This document shows positions 42,371 through 53,280 of a stretch of 64,000 nt of DNA, piece by piece; the stretch's first letter is position 1, and the number at the start of each line of letters is the position of its first letter. The stretch spans positions 5,900,536 to 5,964,535 of the forward strand of contig NZ_CP083582.1 in the NCBI RefSeq assembly GCF_020091585.1, written 5' to 3'. A program made the position numbers and the translations under genes. A model generated the notes under the pieces. The model had not been told where the DNA came from and made no database searches. It worked only from the letters and a program-made list of their open reading frames with translations. Source of the DNA: Kovacikia minuta CCNUW1. GTDB lineage: Bacteria; Cyanobacteriota; Cyanobacteriia; Leptolyngbyales; Leptolyngbyaceae.

Positions 42371-44104
42371 TCACAGATGGTACTTGGTTTCCGCCAGGTG
42401 ATACAGTCGCCGCCAAAACAGACGATTAATCCCCACAACAAACAGGCTCATCATGCCAATTCCCAGGGTGATGCGGGGCCAATCGCCTTTTTCCGTTGCC
42501 TCTGCAATGTAAGCCCCCAGTCCACTGGCAATCAGGGTTGTTTGTCCCCAGGAGACCACTTCTGACACGATGCTGGCGTTCCAGGCTCCACCGCTGGCAG
42601 TAATGCCACCTGTCACCCAGGCAGAGAAGATGCCAGGAATAATCAACTTTTGCCAGAGTTTCCACCCCCGCAATCCAACGTCGGTTGCCATTTCGCGCAA
42701 ATCTGTGGGAATGCTCATGGCTCCAGCGATCGAGTTAAACAAAATGTACCATTGGGCACCCAGTGCCATCAGCAAAATGCTGCCCCAATTGATACTGATG
42801 TGGGAGTTGATGAAAAAGAGGGTGGCAAAGGGGAAGATAAAGTTTGCCGGGAAGGAGGCAAGAAATTGGGCAACAGGTTGAAACAGGCGGGCGATTTTGG
42901 GATTAAATCCGATCGCCACCCCAATGGGAGTCCAAATCAGGGTGGCAAACACCAGCAGAACAATCACGCGCAACAGGGTCAACGCTCCCAGCCCAAAGGT
43001 TTTGAACACCTCCTCCAGCCCAACCGTTGTCAGAATGAAGTGAACTCCAACCAGCAGGAGTGCCCCAATGATTCCCAGCATCACGAAGGTGTAGAGGCGA
43101 TCGCTCACTGCCTGGGAGGGGGTAGCAGATCCACTGGGGGAAGGTGGTGGCATCAGGCGAGACAGCCAAAGATTCACCTGTTCTCCGACAGGCGTTAGCA
43201 GGCGTCCCACCAGGCGGGGCAACCGGGCTGCTTTCAATAAATCGTAGACCCAGGATTCGGGAGCATCTGCGGCAGCGCTCTGCTCCAGGCGAAACTTGTC
43301 AGACCAGGCAATCAGGGGTCGCCAAAAAAGCTGATCCACCAGCAGGATGACGATCGCCATCGCCAAAATTGCCCATCCCAGAGCAGGCAGGTTTTTTTGC
43401 CCGACCGCTTCTGCCACATAGGAGCCAATTCCGGGCAGGGTGTACTGTTTGTTCAACACACTGATGGCTTCGCTGGCAGCAACAAAAAACCAGCCTCCCC
43501 CAAAGCTCATCATCGCGTTCCAGACCAAACCAATCATTGCCGAGGGAACTTCCAGTTTGGTGAATCGCTGCCAGCGCGATAGTCGGTACAGCGTTGCTGC
43601 CTCATCCAACTCATGCGGCACCATCTTGAGCGACTGGTAAAACGAGAAGGTCATGTTCCATACCTGACTGGTAAAAATCGCAAAAATGGATGCGGCTTCC
43701 AATCCCAGCAGGCTTCCGGGAAACAGGGCAATAAAGCCCGTCACCGTAATTGACAAAAACCCCAATACGGGAACCGATTGCAAAATGTCGAGCAACGGCA
43801 CCAAAACTTTTTCGGCGCGCCGACTGTAGGCGGCAACATAGCCATAAACCAGGGTGAACACCGTTGAGAAAAATAGCCCGATAAACATCCGCAGGGTCGA
43901 TCGCCCCGCGTAATAGGGCAAATTCCACGGATCAAGCGTGACACCCGGAACATCCTCAGGGGGTCTAAAGCTGACCAGTGTTCCCGCCCCAACCTGGGCA
44001 ACCAGCGCGATTAGCAGCAGTGTGCCCAGAATTACCGCCACATCAGCCAGACCAAAGGGAAACCGTTGCAGCGCTTCACGGGAAGGAAAGGTTTGCTTCA
44101 GCAT
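42371..44104 (-). CDS. ABC transporter permease, two fused BPD_transp_1 halves
   Basis: 577 residues from the ATG at 44104 (MLKQTFPSREALQRFPFGLA). The longer upstream frame is repeat-derived. It has about twelve helices in two homologous halves, each with an EAA-type loop: ELDEAATLYRLSRWQRFTKL in the first and DLREMATDVGLRGWKLWQKL in the second. The linker is PPPSPSGSATPSQ. Fused permeases of this kind pair with the ATPase gene 14 bases downstream. No binding protein is adjacent, so the substrate (nitrate, sulfonate or other) is unknown. Confidence 0.9.
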   Translation of the reverse strand: MLKQTFPSREALQRFPFGLADVAVILGTLLLIALVAQVGAGTLVSFRPPEDVPGVTLDPWNLPYYAGRSTLRMFIGLFFSTVFTLVYGYVAAYSRRAEKVLVPLLDILQSVPVLGFLSITVTGFIALFPGSLLGLEAASIFAIFTSQVWNMTFSFYQSLKMVPHELDEAATLYRLSRWQRFTKLEVPSAMIGLVWNAMMSFGGGWFFVAASEAISVLNKQYTLPGIGSYVAEAVGQKNLPALGWAILAMAIVILLVDQLFWRPLIAWSDKFRLEQSAAADAPESWVYDLLKAARLPRLVGRLLTPVGEQVNLWLSRLMPPPSPSGSATPSQAVSDRLYTFVMLGIIGALLLVGVHFILTTVGLEEVFKTFGLGALTLLRVIVLLVFATLIWTPIGVAIGFNPKIARLFQPVAQFLASFPANFIFPFATLFFINSHISINWGSILLMALGAQWYILFNSIAGAMSIPTDLREMATDVGLRGWKLWQKLIIPGIFSAWVTGGITASGGAWNASIVSEVVSWGQTTLIASGLGAYIAEATEKGDWPRITLGIGMMSLFVVGINRLFWRRLYHLAETKYHL

Positions 44105-44219
44105 CGATAGCAATCTTGGATTTTGAAATTTATAGCGAAAGGCAGAAGGCAGGAAAGCAGGGCAATGGTTGAACCCTAAACGCTGAAGGTTAAGGCTAAG
44201 TAAACAGGGGATGGAGAAG

Positions 44220-44292
44220 GGTTGGGGGCTAAGGGCGTTTATTCTTATATCTTTTATCCTTTTTCTACCACCTACCACCTACCACCTAGCAC
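44220..44292. repeat. 7-bp arrays between mgtE and the permease gene
   Basis: CACCTAC/CACCTAG units with period 7 precede the mgtE stop codon. Confidence 0.75.
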
Positions 44293-45651
44293 CTACGAAG
44301 CTGGCAGCCGTAAAACATTCAGGCTAAACGTAATCAAGGAGAGGAACAGAATAAACCCGATCGAATCCAGCAGGGTAGTCACTAAAGGGCCGCTGACCAG
44401 GGCAGGATCGAGCTTCAGACGTTTAAGTGCCATGGGTAGGAGGGTTCCCAGGGTAACTGCAACAACCGTATTGGTTGCCATCACCAAACCTGCAACGATC
44501 GCCACCCAGCGCGTGCTTGCCGGAGTCCAGATCAATGACAGGAGAATCATTGTGCTGCCCAATGCCAGGGCTGTCACCACACCCGCCAGAAGTTCCTTGC
44601 GCAGAATTCTGAGGGTATCGAGCGGAGTGACTTCGCCAACACCGAGGGAACGGATGGTTACGGTGAGTGCCTGAATCCCCACCGTACCCCCCGTATTTGA
44701 AAACAGCGGCATAATTACAGCGAGCACAGGCACAAGCGAAATCGTTTTCTGAAAGGGAGCGATCGCGCTGGAGGCTCCGATATATAGAGCCATGATCCCG
44801 ACCAGCCAGGGCAGGCGATTTTGAATCTTTTGCAAGGGATGGGAGAGGGACGACTCATCCCCACCGCCAACCCCGGCAATCCTTTGAATGTCCTCTGTGG
44901 CTTCTTCTTCCAGGATGTCTACCACATCATCAATGGTGACAATTCCCACCAGACGGTCTTCCCGGTCTACTACGGGTAACGCCAGCAGATCGTAGCGCTT
45001 CATCAATTGGGCGACTTCTTCCTGGGGGGTATCGGTGCGAACCTTAAGGACGCGATCGCTGGCAATATCTCGAATCAGAGCATCGGGCAGCGAAAAAAGG
45101 AGTTGCCGCAAAGACACAACCTGTACCAGTTTCCGGTTATCGTCTGTGACGTAGGCATAATAGACCGTTTCCTTATCCCGGTCATTCATGCGAATTTTGC
45201 TTAATGCCTGGGAAACCGTCAAACCTTGCCGCAACCGGACATACTCGGTTGTCATCACCCGTCCAGCAGTGCCCTCCGGGTAACCCAAAATGGTTGCTGT
45301 TGCCCGTCGTTCTCCTGGGCTGAGTTGCTGGATCAGCCGTCTGACTACGCCCGCAGGCAATTCATCAAACAGCTCTGCCCGGTCATCCGGTCGCATGGCT
45401 TCCACAATCTGACAGAGTTGCGCATCATGCAGGGCACCAATCAGTTCTTCTCTGACATCCGGGTCTAGATATTCAAATACGTCCGTTGCCTGGTCTTTGC
45501 TTAGTAACCGAAATGCGATCGCCCGCCGCTCTGGGGGTAAGTCGGCGACATAATCGCACACATCAACCGCAGGCATCTGGTTCAGTTCAAGCTTGAGCCG
45601 ATTCAAGTCGGAAATCACCGACAGCGAAGCACGACCTTCCTGGGTAAGCAT
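44293..45651 (-). CDS. mgtE: Magnesium transporter MgtE
   Basis: MgtE-type Mg channel. The N-terminal helical domain (EYLDPDVREELIGALHDAQL; ELFDELPAGVVRRLIQQLSP) is followed by two CBS domains (about 140-260, including LALPVVDREDRLVGIVTIDD) and five C-terminal membrane helices with MPLFSNTGGTVGIQALTVTI and NTVVAVTLGTLLPMALKRLK. The start is ATG at 45651; a longer frame to 45687 adds an unlikely leader. The CBS domains sense cytoplasmic Mg. No Mg riboswitch was recognised upstream. Confidence 0.95.
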   Translation of the reverse strand: MLTQEGRASLSVISDLNRLKLELNQMPAVDVCDYVADLPPERRAIAFRLLSKDQATDVFEYLDPDVREELIGALHDAQLCQIVEAMRPDDRAELFDELPAGVVRRLIQQLSPGERRATATILGYPEGTAGRVMTTEYVRLRQGLTVSQALSKIRMNDRDKETVYYAYVTDDNRKLVQVVSLRQLLFSLPDALIRDIASDRVLKVRTDTPQEEVAQLMKRYDLLALPVVDREDRLVGIVTIDDVVDILEEEATEDIQRIAGVGGGDESSLSHPLQKIQNRLPWLVGIMALYIGASSAIAPFQKTISLVPVLAVIMPLFSNTGGTVGIQALTVTIRSLGVGEVTPLDTLRILRKELLAGVVTALALGSTMILLSLIWTPASTRWVAIVAGLVMATNTVVAVTLGTLLPMALKRLKLDPALVSGPLVTTLLDSIGFILFLSLITFSLNVLRLPAS

Positions 45652-46239
45652 AGTGTCTCCTCGATCTCCCCCGCGCTGGAAGACCAAGGTTCACCAGGTT
45701 AGGGGAGGCTATTACTGTAAGGGGATGGACCAGTGTCCATGGAATTTATAGAATTCAACATCGCCACCTGAAGGCAGGTATCGCTGTGTTTATGCTACCC
45801 CCAAGCGGCTCGATTATTCAATGTATAGAACGGCACTTGACTAAAAAATCATCCGTAATGCATAGGGAATTGGTGAGAGAAATTAAACTACTCCAGGATT
45901 TGCGCATCCTAGTAGGGGAAGGAAATTAAACCAGTTTTCAAAGATTTAGGAATGGAAATGAGGAGTTTTCCTGTAGGGCTTAACCGCTTTGGACCGATCG
46001 CCTTTTTCCCTGACACTGACTTACTTGATCTGGCTTTGAATGTATCTAAGGATACAACCATAAAATCAAATAAAGTTGATTGAATTGAGGAAGCAAAGTT
46101 CTTAAAATATCGAATTAAATGCTTTTAAGTATTTTTTAATGAACAATTTTTATTGAAGTATTTTTTCTGTTTCAAGCCATGCTGTTCAAATGCCGTATTT
46201 CTTAATAGACTGCTTGCATTGATTAGGACCATTGCGAGC
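45652..46239. other. Divergent spacer between mgtE and a membrane protein gene
   Basis: 588 bases, AT-rich toward the right end. No RNA gene or conserved leader is recognised. Plus-strand frames here are short and featureless. Confidence 0.45.
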
Positions 46240-46842
46240 ATGAACACACCCAGCCATGCCGTTGTCAACCTTTCGCTGCTTGCTAGTTGGCAACCCCAAG
46301 CAATTTTGCCGATCGTCATTGGGGCAGTCCTGCCCGACGTGCCCATGTTTGTCATGTATTTCTGGGCAAAGCAGGTTCGTCACCAGTCCGATCGCCAGAT
46401 TTGGACTGAGACCTACTGGACTCCCTTCTGGCAGAACATGACCCATACGTTTCATTCCATTCCGTTGAAGTTGTTGGGCATCGCGATCGCCCATTTGCTG
46501 GGCTGGCAACTACTTGAAATCCTCTTTTTAAGTGCGCTGTTGCATTCTCTGGGTGATTTTCCAATCCACAATCACGATGCCCACCGCCACTTTCTGCCGT
46601 TCAGCAACTATCGTTTCATCAGTCCCCTTTCCTATTGGGACCCCCGCCACCATAGCCGCATCGTCTCTCTGGTCGAAAAGTTGTTAGTCCTGGTAGCCAG
46701 CTTCTACCTATTTCCAATTTTAGATTCCTGGATAGCCAGAACCGCCCTGGTTGCGGTCAACGTCGCCTACTTGAGCGGTTACTTCTCTCGCTCCATTACG
46801 CGCAAATGTGTTCAGGCAAAAATTCAACATGAGATAGGGTGA
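46240..46842 (+). CDS. Polytopic membrane protein, possible DUF457/YdjM-like
   Basis: 200 residues from the ATG at 46240 (MNTPSHAVVNLSLLASWQPQ). The preceding 29 codons lack protein character. There are five or so helices, with His/Asp-rich motifs (SHAV; GAVLPDVPMFVMYFWAK; LLHSLGDFPIHNHDAHRHFL; SPLSYWDPRHHS) arranged as in membrane-bound YdjM-type proteins that may bind metal. The family label is tentative. It ends 66 bases before purL. Confidence 0.6.
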   Translation: MNTPSHAVVNLSLLASWQPQAILPIVIGAVLPDVPMFVMYFWAKQVRHQSDRQIWTETYWTPFWQNMTHTFHSIPLKLLGIAIAHLLGWQLLEILFLSALLHSLGDFPIHNHDAHRHFLPFSNYRFISPLSYWDPRHHSRIVSLVEKLLVLVASFYLFPILDSWIARTALVAVNVAYLSGYFSRSITRKCVQAKIQHEIG

Positions 46843-48312
46843 GAAGTATACAATGGAGCCTGTTTCTCTAACCGTCTGGCTCAAGTCAGAATCTACCCAC
46901 CATCTCCTATGACTGCTCTCCCATCTGCTCCCTTTTCGCCTGAAGAAATTGCCGCAGAGGGCATCAAACCTGAGGAGTATGAGGAAATTTTTCGCCGTCT
47001 GGGTCGCCACCCCAACAGAGCAGAGCTGGGTATGTTTGGGGTCATGTGGTCTGAACACTGCTGCTACAAGAATTCGCGTCCGCTACTGAAGCAATTTCCG
47101 ACTGAGGGAGCCAGGGTTTTAGTTGGACCAGGAGAGAATGCTGGCGTCGTGGACCTGGGCAATGGACAACGGCTGGCATTTAAAATTGAGTCCCACAATC
47201 ATCCTTCAGCGGTTGAACCGTTCCAAGGTGCGGCAACGGGGGTAGGGGGCATTTTGCGGGATATCTTTACGATGGGGGCGCGTCCGATCGCCCTGCTCAA
47301 TTCCCTCCGCTTTGGTTCCCTGGAAGACGCGCGCACCCGCCGTTTGTTTAGTGGTGTTGTCGCGGGAATTGCCCACTACGGGAATTGTGTTGGGGTACCC
47401 ACCGTGGGCGGTGAAATTTACTTTGACCCCGCCTACTCCGGCAATCCCCTGGTGAACGTGATGGCGTTGGGCTTGATGGAAACCCCCGACATCGTTAAAT
47501 CAGGGGCAAAAGGACTCGGCAATCCAGTTCTATATGTGGGTTCCACGACTGGACGGGATGGCATGGGGGGAGCCAGCTTCGCCAGTGCTGAGTTGAGTGA
47601 TGAATCGGAGGCAGACCGTCCCGCTGTTCAAGTCGGTGACCCATTTTTGGAAAAATCTCTGATTGAAGCCTGCCTGGCAGCTTTCAAAACTGGGGCTGTC
47701 GTTGCAGCCCAGGATATGGGAGCCGCCGGAATCACCTGTTCCACCTCAGAAATGGCAGCCAAGGGGGGAGTTGGCATTGAACTGGATCTGGACCTGATAC
47801 CCGTGCGGGAATCGGGCATGGTGCCCTACGAGTATCTGCTATCCGAGTCCCAGGAACGGATGCTATTTGTAGCCCACAAAGGACAAGAGCAGGAACTCAT
47901 TGACATTTTTGAGCGCTGGGGGCTGCATGCCGTTGTTGCTGGGACGGTCATTGAAGAACCGATCGTTCGCATTCTGTTCAAAGGCGAAGTCGCCGCAGAA
48001 ATCCCTGCAACAGCCCTATCTGACAACACCCCTATTTACTACCGGGAACTCCTTTCGGAACCACCTGAGTATGCTCGTCAAGCCTGGGCCTGGTCAGAAA
48101 AAACCCTTCCTGCCTGTACACCCGATGGCATTGAAGTTCAGGGGCGTATCCAATCCTGGAATGGAGGTACTGCTGCAATTGCTGGCGACTCCGACGATCG
48201 CCTCTAAGAATTGGGTCTACCGCCAGTACGACCACCAGGTGCAAAACAACACAGTTCTGCTTCCCGGTGGTGCAGATGCCGCGATCGTGCGCATTCGTCC
48301 AGTAGAAGTAAC

Positions 48313-48447
48313 GAATGGGAAGGCAGAAGGCAGAAGGCAGAAGGCAGAAGGCAGAAGGCAGAAGGAGTCAGAATCAACTCAAAACTTAGAACTTAGAACT
48401 GAAAACTCTGCTCACCCCTCACCCCTTACCCCTCACCTCTCACCTCC
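48313..48447 (+). repeat. STRR-like insertion inside purL (first)
   Basis: Six or so AAGGCAG units, then ACTTAGA/CTCACCC-type units, lie between the codons for VRIRP and [12 protein letters not shown]. They add about 45 low-complexity residues ([15 protein letters not shown]) while keeping the frame. It sits in a loop that is short in other PurL proteins as I know them. Confidence 0.85.
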
Positions 48448-49121
48448 AAAAGGTGTTGCCGCAACCGTTGACTGCAACCCTCGCTATGTCTATCTCAACC
48501 CCTTTGAGGGTGCGAAAGCAGCGGGTTGCTGAAGCTGCTCGTAACCTGAGTTGTGTGGGAGCCGACCCTCTGGCAATTACTGATAATCTCAACTTTGGTA
48601 GTCCCGAAAAACCCATCGGTTACTGGCAACTGGCAGAAGCCTGCCGGGGTTTAGCAAAAGCGTGTCGAGAGTTCGAAACACCCGTCACCGGGGGCAATGT
48701 CTCCCTCTACAACGAGACCCTAGATGCCAACGGTACGCCCCAGCCAATTTACCCAACGCCTGTGGTGGGAATGGTCGGACTCATTCCCGATTTAACTAAA
48801 ATTTGTGGGCAGGGATGGCAGGCAGAGGGCGATCTGATTTATCTGCTGGGTTCCCGCCTGGAAGCACACAAGGAACACGCGATCGATCGGGTTGTCACCT
48901 TGGGCGGCTCGGAATACCTCTCAACCGTGCATGGGCTGGTTACAGGTCAACCTCCAGTTACTGACTTTGATTTAGAACGACGAGTCCAGGAAGCCTGCCG
49001 TACCGGCATCCGTCAGGGTTGGATACATTCTGCCCATGATTGTGCCGAAGGGGGGGTGGCAGTTGCTCTCGCAGAATGCTGCCTCAGTGGAGGTTTAGGC
49101 GCAGAAATTCAGATGCCAGTG

Positions 49122-49178
49122 AAGAGAGGGCAGAAGGCAGGCACCCCACACCTCTCACCCCCTCATCCCCTCACCCGT
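49122..49178 (+). repeat. STRR-like insertion inside purL (second)
   Basis: GGGCAGAAGGCAG followed by CACCCC/CTCACC units codes for [17 protein letters not shown] between GAEIQMP and [14 protein letters not shown]. It is again in frame and at a loop. Confidence 0.75.
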
Positions 49179-49427
49179 TGGGACTATCTCCTTTTTGCTG
49201 AGGGTGGAGCACGAATTTTAGTTTCAGTTGCGCGAGTCCGGCAGGAGATCTGGGAAGACTACCTGAAACAACATTTGGGGCACGACTGGCAAAGGTTAGG
49301 AAGCGTTTCCAGCCAGGATTCGGTGCTGCGAATCCAAACCGCTGATAACCATTCCTTAATCAACGTTAGGATGACAGAGATGGACGATCGCTGGCACCAC
49401 TCAATTGCAAAGTATCTAGCGGGCTAA

Positions 49428-49715
49428 TGCTGAATCCAGCTAATTCAGATCTCATCAAACCTGACGCACTTTCCGATGCTTCAAGCTGCTACCATGTAAC
49501 AGTTAGTTAATGGAAAGATTAAAAGAATCTTAAAATTCAGGTTATTCTCTGAATTCTAACCAGCGGATAGGCAAGTCTTGATGACGATCGCCCCATCTCA
49601 GCTGGTACCGATTCTTTCTTAATTCTCGTCCCCGCCCCAAGTCTTTAATTCCTATCCCCCGATCTCCTTCGATCGCTTTCAATCCCCTCATCCTTCACCA
49701 GGAGATGACTGAAGC
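49428..49715. other. purL-purF spacer
   Basis: 288 bases with no gene. A CACCAGGAGATGA Shine-Dalgarno-like tract precedes the purF ATG by about 10 bases. Confidence 0.4.
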
Positions 49716-51249
49716 ATGATTCCCGACCATTCTTTCCCTGTTGATCCCGTTTCCGCTCAGTCCAGCCCTTCAGCAATGGAGCCAACTTCTCTCCTTGATC
49801 GACCCGATAAACCAGAAGAAGCCTGTGGGGTTTTTGGGGTATATGCACCAGGGGAAGATGTGGCGAAGCTGACCTACTTTGGGCTATTTGCCCTTCAGCA
49901 CCGGGGGCAGGAATCGGCAGGGATTGCCACTTTTGAAGGCGATCGAGTCCGTTTGCACAAGGAAATGGGATTGGTATCCCAGGTTTTTAGTGAATCAATT
50001 TTGAAGGAACTGCCGGGAGACCTGGCGATCGGTCACACCCGCTATTCCACCACAGGGTCCAGTCGGGTTGTGAATGCCCAACCCGCTGTAGTTGAAACCC
50101 GCTTAGGCCCTCTGGCACTGGCTCACAACGGAAATCTGGTTAACACCGTAGAGTTAAGAGAAGAACTGCTCCAGCGCAACTACAACTTGGTGACAACGAC
50201 CGATTCTGAGATGATTGCATTGGCAATGTCAGAAGAAATTAACAATGGTAAAGGTTGGTTAGAAGGAGCCATTAGTGCGTTTCATCGGTGTCAGGGCGCG
50301 TTTAGCTTAGCGATCGCCACCCCAACCGGCATCATGGGTAGCCGCGACCCGAATGGCATTCGCCCCCTTGTGATTGGCACCCTACCCCAGGTCGATTCCA
50401 ATACCCCCCTACGCTATGTTCTGTCCTCCGAAACCTGTGGTTTAGACATTATCGGAGCGGATTACCTGCGGGACGTGGAACCAGGGGAATTGGTTTGGAT
50501 TACAGAAGAGGGGTTAGCCTCCTTCCACTGGTCTAAGAAATCCCAGCCCAAGCTGTGCATCTTCGAAATGATTTATTTTGCCCGTCCCGACAGTGTGATG
50601 GATGATGAGAGCCTTTATAGCTATCGGATGCGAATTGGGCGCAGATTAGCCGCAGAATCCCCTATAGAAGCAGATTTGGTGATTGCTGTACCCGACTCCG
50701 GCATTCCAGCCGCGATCGGCTACTCCCAGGCATCCGGCATCCCCTATGCAGAGGGGTTGATTAAAAACCGCTACGTCGGACGGACGTTTATTCAGCCGAC
50801 TCAAACCATGCGTGAGTCAGGTATCCGAATGAAACTGAACCCCCTCAAGGATGTGTTAACCGGAAAGCGCATCATCATCGTAGATGACTCAATTGTGCGA
50901 GGGACTACCAGCCACAAAATTGTCAAAACCTTACGGGATGCGGGGGCGATCGAAGTTCATATGCGAATTTCTTCCCCACCGGGTTACCCATCCTTGCTTC
51001 TATGGAATTGATACAGACAGCCAGGATCAACTAATTGCAGCGACTAAATCCGTTGCAGACATCGCCGCTCAAATTGGTGTCGATTCCCTCAGTTACTTGA
51101 GTTGGCAGGGGATGCTGGAAGAAACCCGCAACGATCCCTCCCACTTCTGTTCGGCTTGCTTCACAGGCGATTACCCTGTGCCTGTACCAGAAATGGTGAG
51201 ACGATCTAAGTTGAAGTTAGAAAAGCTGACAGCCCTGGAGAAGGTTTAG
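49716..51249 (+). pseudogene. purF: Amidophosphoribosyltransferase PurF, 1-base insertion near the 3' end
   Basis: First step of purine synthesis, PRPP to phosphoribosylamine. The glutaminase nucleophile Cys is in EEACGVFGVYAPGEDV, which implies a short propeptide that is removed. Then come FGLFALQHRGQESAGIATFE, GHTRYSTTGSS, and the PRPP loop IIIVDDSIVRGTTSHKIVKT. The frame breaks after VHMRISSPP; deleting one G at 50981-50983 restores VTHPCFYGIDTDSQDQLIAA through SHFCSACFTGDYPVPV. The product is otherwise complete and follows purL, as is usual in cyanobacteria. Confidence 0.93.
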
Positions 51250-51254
51250 GGTGT

Positions 51255-51400
51255 GAGGGAAAGGATGAAGGATAAGAAGGACCAGATATTCAGTTATCAG
51301 TTTCCAGTGATCAACCAGTGGCTGTTCTCTGCTCTCTGACTAATAACTTAAAACTGATAACTTAAAACTGACAACTTAAAACCCAGAACTCCTTCCATGC
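51255..51400. repeat. 7-bp arrays downstream of purF
   Basis: AACTTAAAACTGATAACTTAAAACTGACAACTT and similar runs show a period of 7 and 14 bases. Confidence 0.7.
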
Positions 51401-51401
51401 C

Positions 51402-51599
51402 TCATTCAATATTGGCGACCCGAAAACCCATCGCGCATTCGTATTGATCGAATTGCTGTTCAGCGGATTTGCGAATCGCCTGCCCGCAACAAAGCTGCCC
51501 AGAACGCCAACGGGGCTGTCCGCTTTGATCGGCTAACAAACAGCCTTGACAAACCGTAATTGGGGAGATCAATTGATTGTCCGTGAGGATGACAAGCAT
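51402..51599 (-). CDS. Small Cys-containing conserved-looking protein, unknown
   Basis: 65 residues from the ATG at 51599, preceded by GGAGG five bases upstream, which favours this start over the GTG at 51605. The sequence has ISPITVCQGCLLADQSGQPR, GQLCCGQAIRKSAEQQFDQY and ECAMGFRVANIE. The CxxC and CC pairs could bind metal. I cannot name a family. Confidence 0.6.
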   Translation of the reverse strand: MLVILTDNQLISPITVCQGCLLADQSGQPRWRSGQLCCGQAIRKSAEQQFDQYECAMGFRVANIE

Positions 51600-51996
51600 G
51601 CGCACCTCCAGTGAACGCCCAATTCCCTGAATTCATTCTAAATCAGGAGCCTTGAAAGCATGATTGCTTGTACCACAGCTTAATATGTCCCCGCATTTGC
51701 CCGTAGTATTCGTTGAATCATTCGTTGCATCATTTTTAGGGAGAACCCCTTGAAGGAAAGGATAATCAGGGAGGGGAAGAGTGCAAAGTGCCCCCGTTTG
51801 TACCTTCTCGCTATCGATCCCTGCATCCCTACCCTTTTTTAGATAGGACTATCCATTTCTAGACTTTGCCTGAAGTTCATCAACGATCGCAGGAAGTTTA
51901 TTCATCCCCCCTTCAAGCACTCTGAAACCAGAGTATGATCGTTGGTCTGGGTAAAAACCGTTGTCTGATATTGCGCTTTCTGAGGGGTTTACTGTT
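51600..51996. other. Divergent spacer before glyA
   Basis: 397 bases between the small protein and glyA. I see no riboswitch. GAGGGG before the GTG start is the glyA ribosome site. Confidence 0.4.
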
Positions 51997-53280
51997 GTGA
52001 CTCGAACAAACTTAGACTTTCTTGCCGAAACTGATCCCACGATCGCCGAAATCATCCAGCAGGAACTCCAGCGCCAGCGGGACCACCTGGAATTGATTGC
52101 CAGCGAAAATTTTACCTCCGCAGCCGTTTTGGCAGCCCAGGGGTCTGTTCTCACCAATAAATACGCGGAAGGACTACCTGGCAAGCGCTATTACGGTGGT
52201 TGTGAGTTTATTGACCGGGCAGAGCAACTGGCAATTGACCGAGCGAAGGAACTGTTTGGGGCAGCCCACGCAAACGTTCAGCCCCACTCTGGTGCCCAGG
52301 CAAACTTTGCCGTGTTCCTGGCATTGCTGAAGCCAGGCGACACGTTTATGGGCATGGATCTCTCCCACGGCGGGCACCTGACCCACGGTTCTCCAGTCAA
52401 TGTCTCTGGTCTCTGGTTCAACAAGCAACACTACGGTGTGAGCCAGGAAACTGAGCAATTGGATTATGACCAGATCCGGGATCTGGTGTTACAACATCGC
52501 CCCAAATTGATTATTTGTGGCTACTCCGCCTACTCTCGAATTATTGAATTCGACAAGTTCCGGGCGATCGCCGATGAAGTCGGAGCCTATTTAATGGCAG
52601 ACATTGCCCACATTGCCGGACTGGTTGCCAGTGGGCACCATCCGAATCCCATTCCCTATTGTGATGTGGTGACCACCACCACCCACAAAACCCTGCGGGG
52701 TCCCAGAGGGGGATTGATCTTGACCCGTGACCCTGAACTGGGTAAGAAATTTGACAAAGCAGTTTTTCCTGGCAGCCAGGGCGGCCCTCTGGAACATGTG
52801 ATTACAGCAAAAGCGGTGGCCTTTGGGGAAGCGCTAAAGCCAGAGTTTAAAACCTACTCCGGTCAAGTGATCGAAAATGCCCGCGCTCTGGCAAATCAAC
52901 TCCAGAAGCGGAACTTCAAAATTGTCTCGAATGGAACAGATAACCACCTGCTGCTGGTTGACTTGCGCTCGATCGGCATGACTGGAAAGCAGGCAGACCA
53001 ACTCGTCAGCGGCGTCAATATTACGGCTAACAAAAACACCGTTCCCTTCGACCCGGAGTCACCTTTTGTGACCAGTGGTCTGCGATTAGGCTCCCCTGCC
53101 ATGACGACCCGTGGCATGGGTACTGCCGAGTTTACCGAAATTGGCAACATTCTTGCTGATCGCCTGCTAAATCCTGATAACGAAGCGATCGCCCAAGAAT
53201 GTAAACGTCGCGTTGCAGAGTTATGTACGCGCTTTCCCCTCTACTCCCATCTAACGATTCCTGTTCCAGCGATGGCATGA
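51997..53280 (+). CDS. glyA: Serine hydroxymethyltransferase
   Basis: PLP enzyme that interconverts serine and glycine with tetrahydrofolate; important in photorespiration and C1 metabolism. The start is GTG at 51997 with GAGGGG upstream, so the product begins [14 protein letters not shown]. Motifs: [60 protein letters not shown], and the Schiff-base lysine in [17 protein letters not shown]. Length and C terminus are normal. A strong terminator follows. Confidence 0.97.
   Translation: MTRTNLDFLAETDPTIAEIIQQELQRQRDHLELIASENFTSAAVLAAQGSVLTNKYAEGLPGKRYYGGCEFIDRAEQLAIDRAKELFGAAHANVQPHSGAQANFAVFLALLKPGDTFMGMDLSHGGHLTHGSPVNVSGLWFNKQHYGVSQETEQLDYDQIRDLVLQHRPKLIICGYSAYSRIIEFDKFRAIADEVGAYLMADIAHIAGLVASGHHPNPIPYCDVVTTTTHKTLRGPRGGLILTRDPELGKKFDKAVFPGSQGGPLEHVITAKAVAFGEALKPEFKTYSGQVIENARALANQLQKRNFKIVSNGTDNHLLLVDLRSIGMTGKQADQLVSGVNITANKNTVPFDPESPFVTSGLRLGSPAMTTRGMGTAEFTEIGNILADRLLNPDNEAIAQECKRRVAELCTRFPLYSHLTIPVPAMA

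Larger units (their letters stand above)
46909..49427 (+). pseudogene. purL: Phosphoribosylformylglycinamidine synthase subunit PurL, two 1-base insertions
   Basis: Fourth step of purine synthesis. Frame 1 has [40 protein letters not shown] and [15 protein letters not shown]. Frame 2 has [36 protein letters not shown] and [20 protein letters not shown]. Frame 3 has [49 protein letters not shown] and [15 protein letters not shown]. Removing one G at 48163-48164 and one G at 48523-48525 yields one full PurL. Two in-frame insertions of 7-bp-repeat sequence occur inside the protein. PurL is essential for purine prototrophy, so sequence errors are likely. Confidence 0.93.

Noticed and set aside
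45652-46239. Magnesium riboswitch upstream of mgtE
   Set aside because: I could not identify M-box consensus elements or a leader terminator in this spacer.
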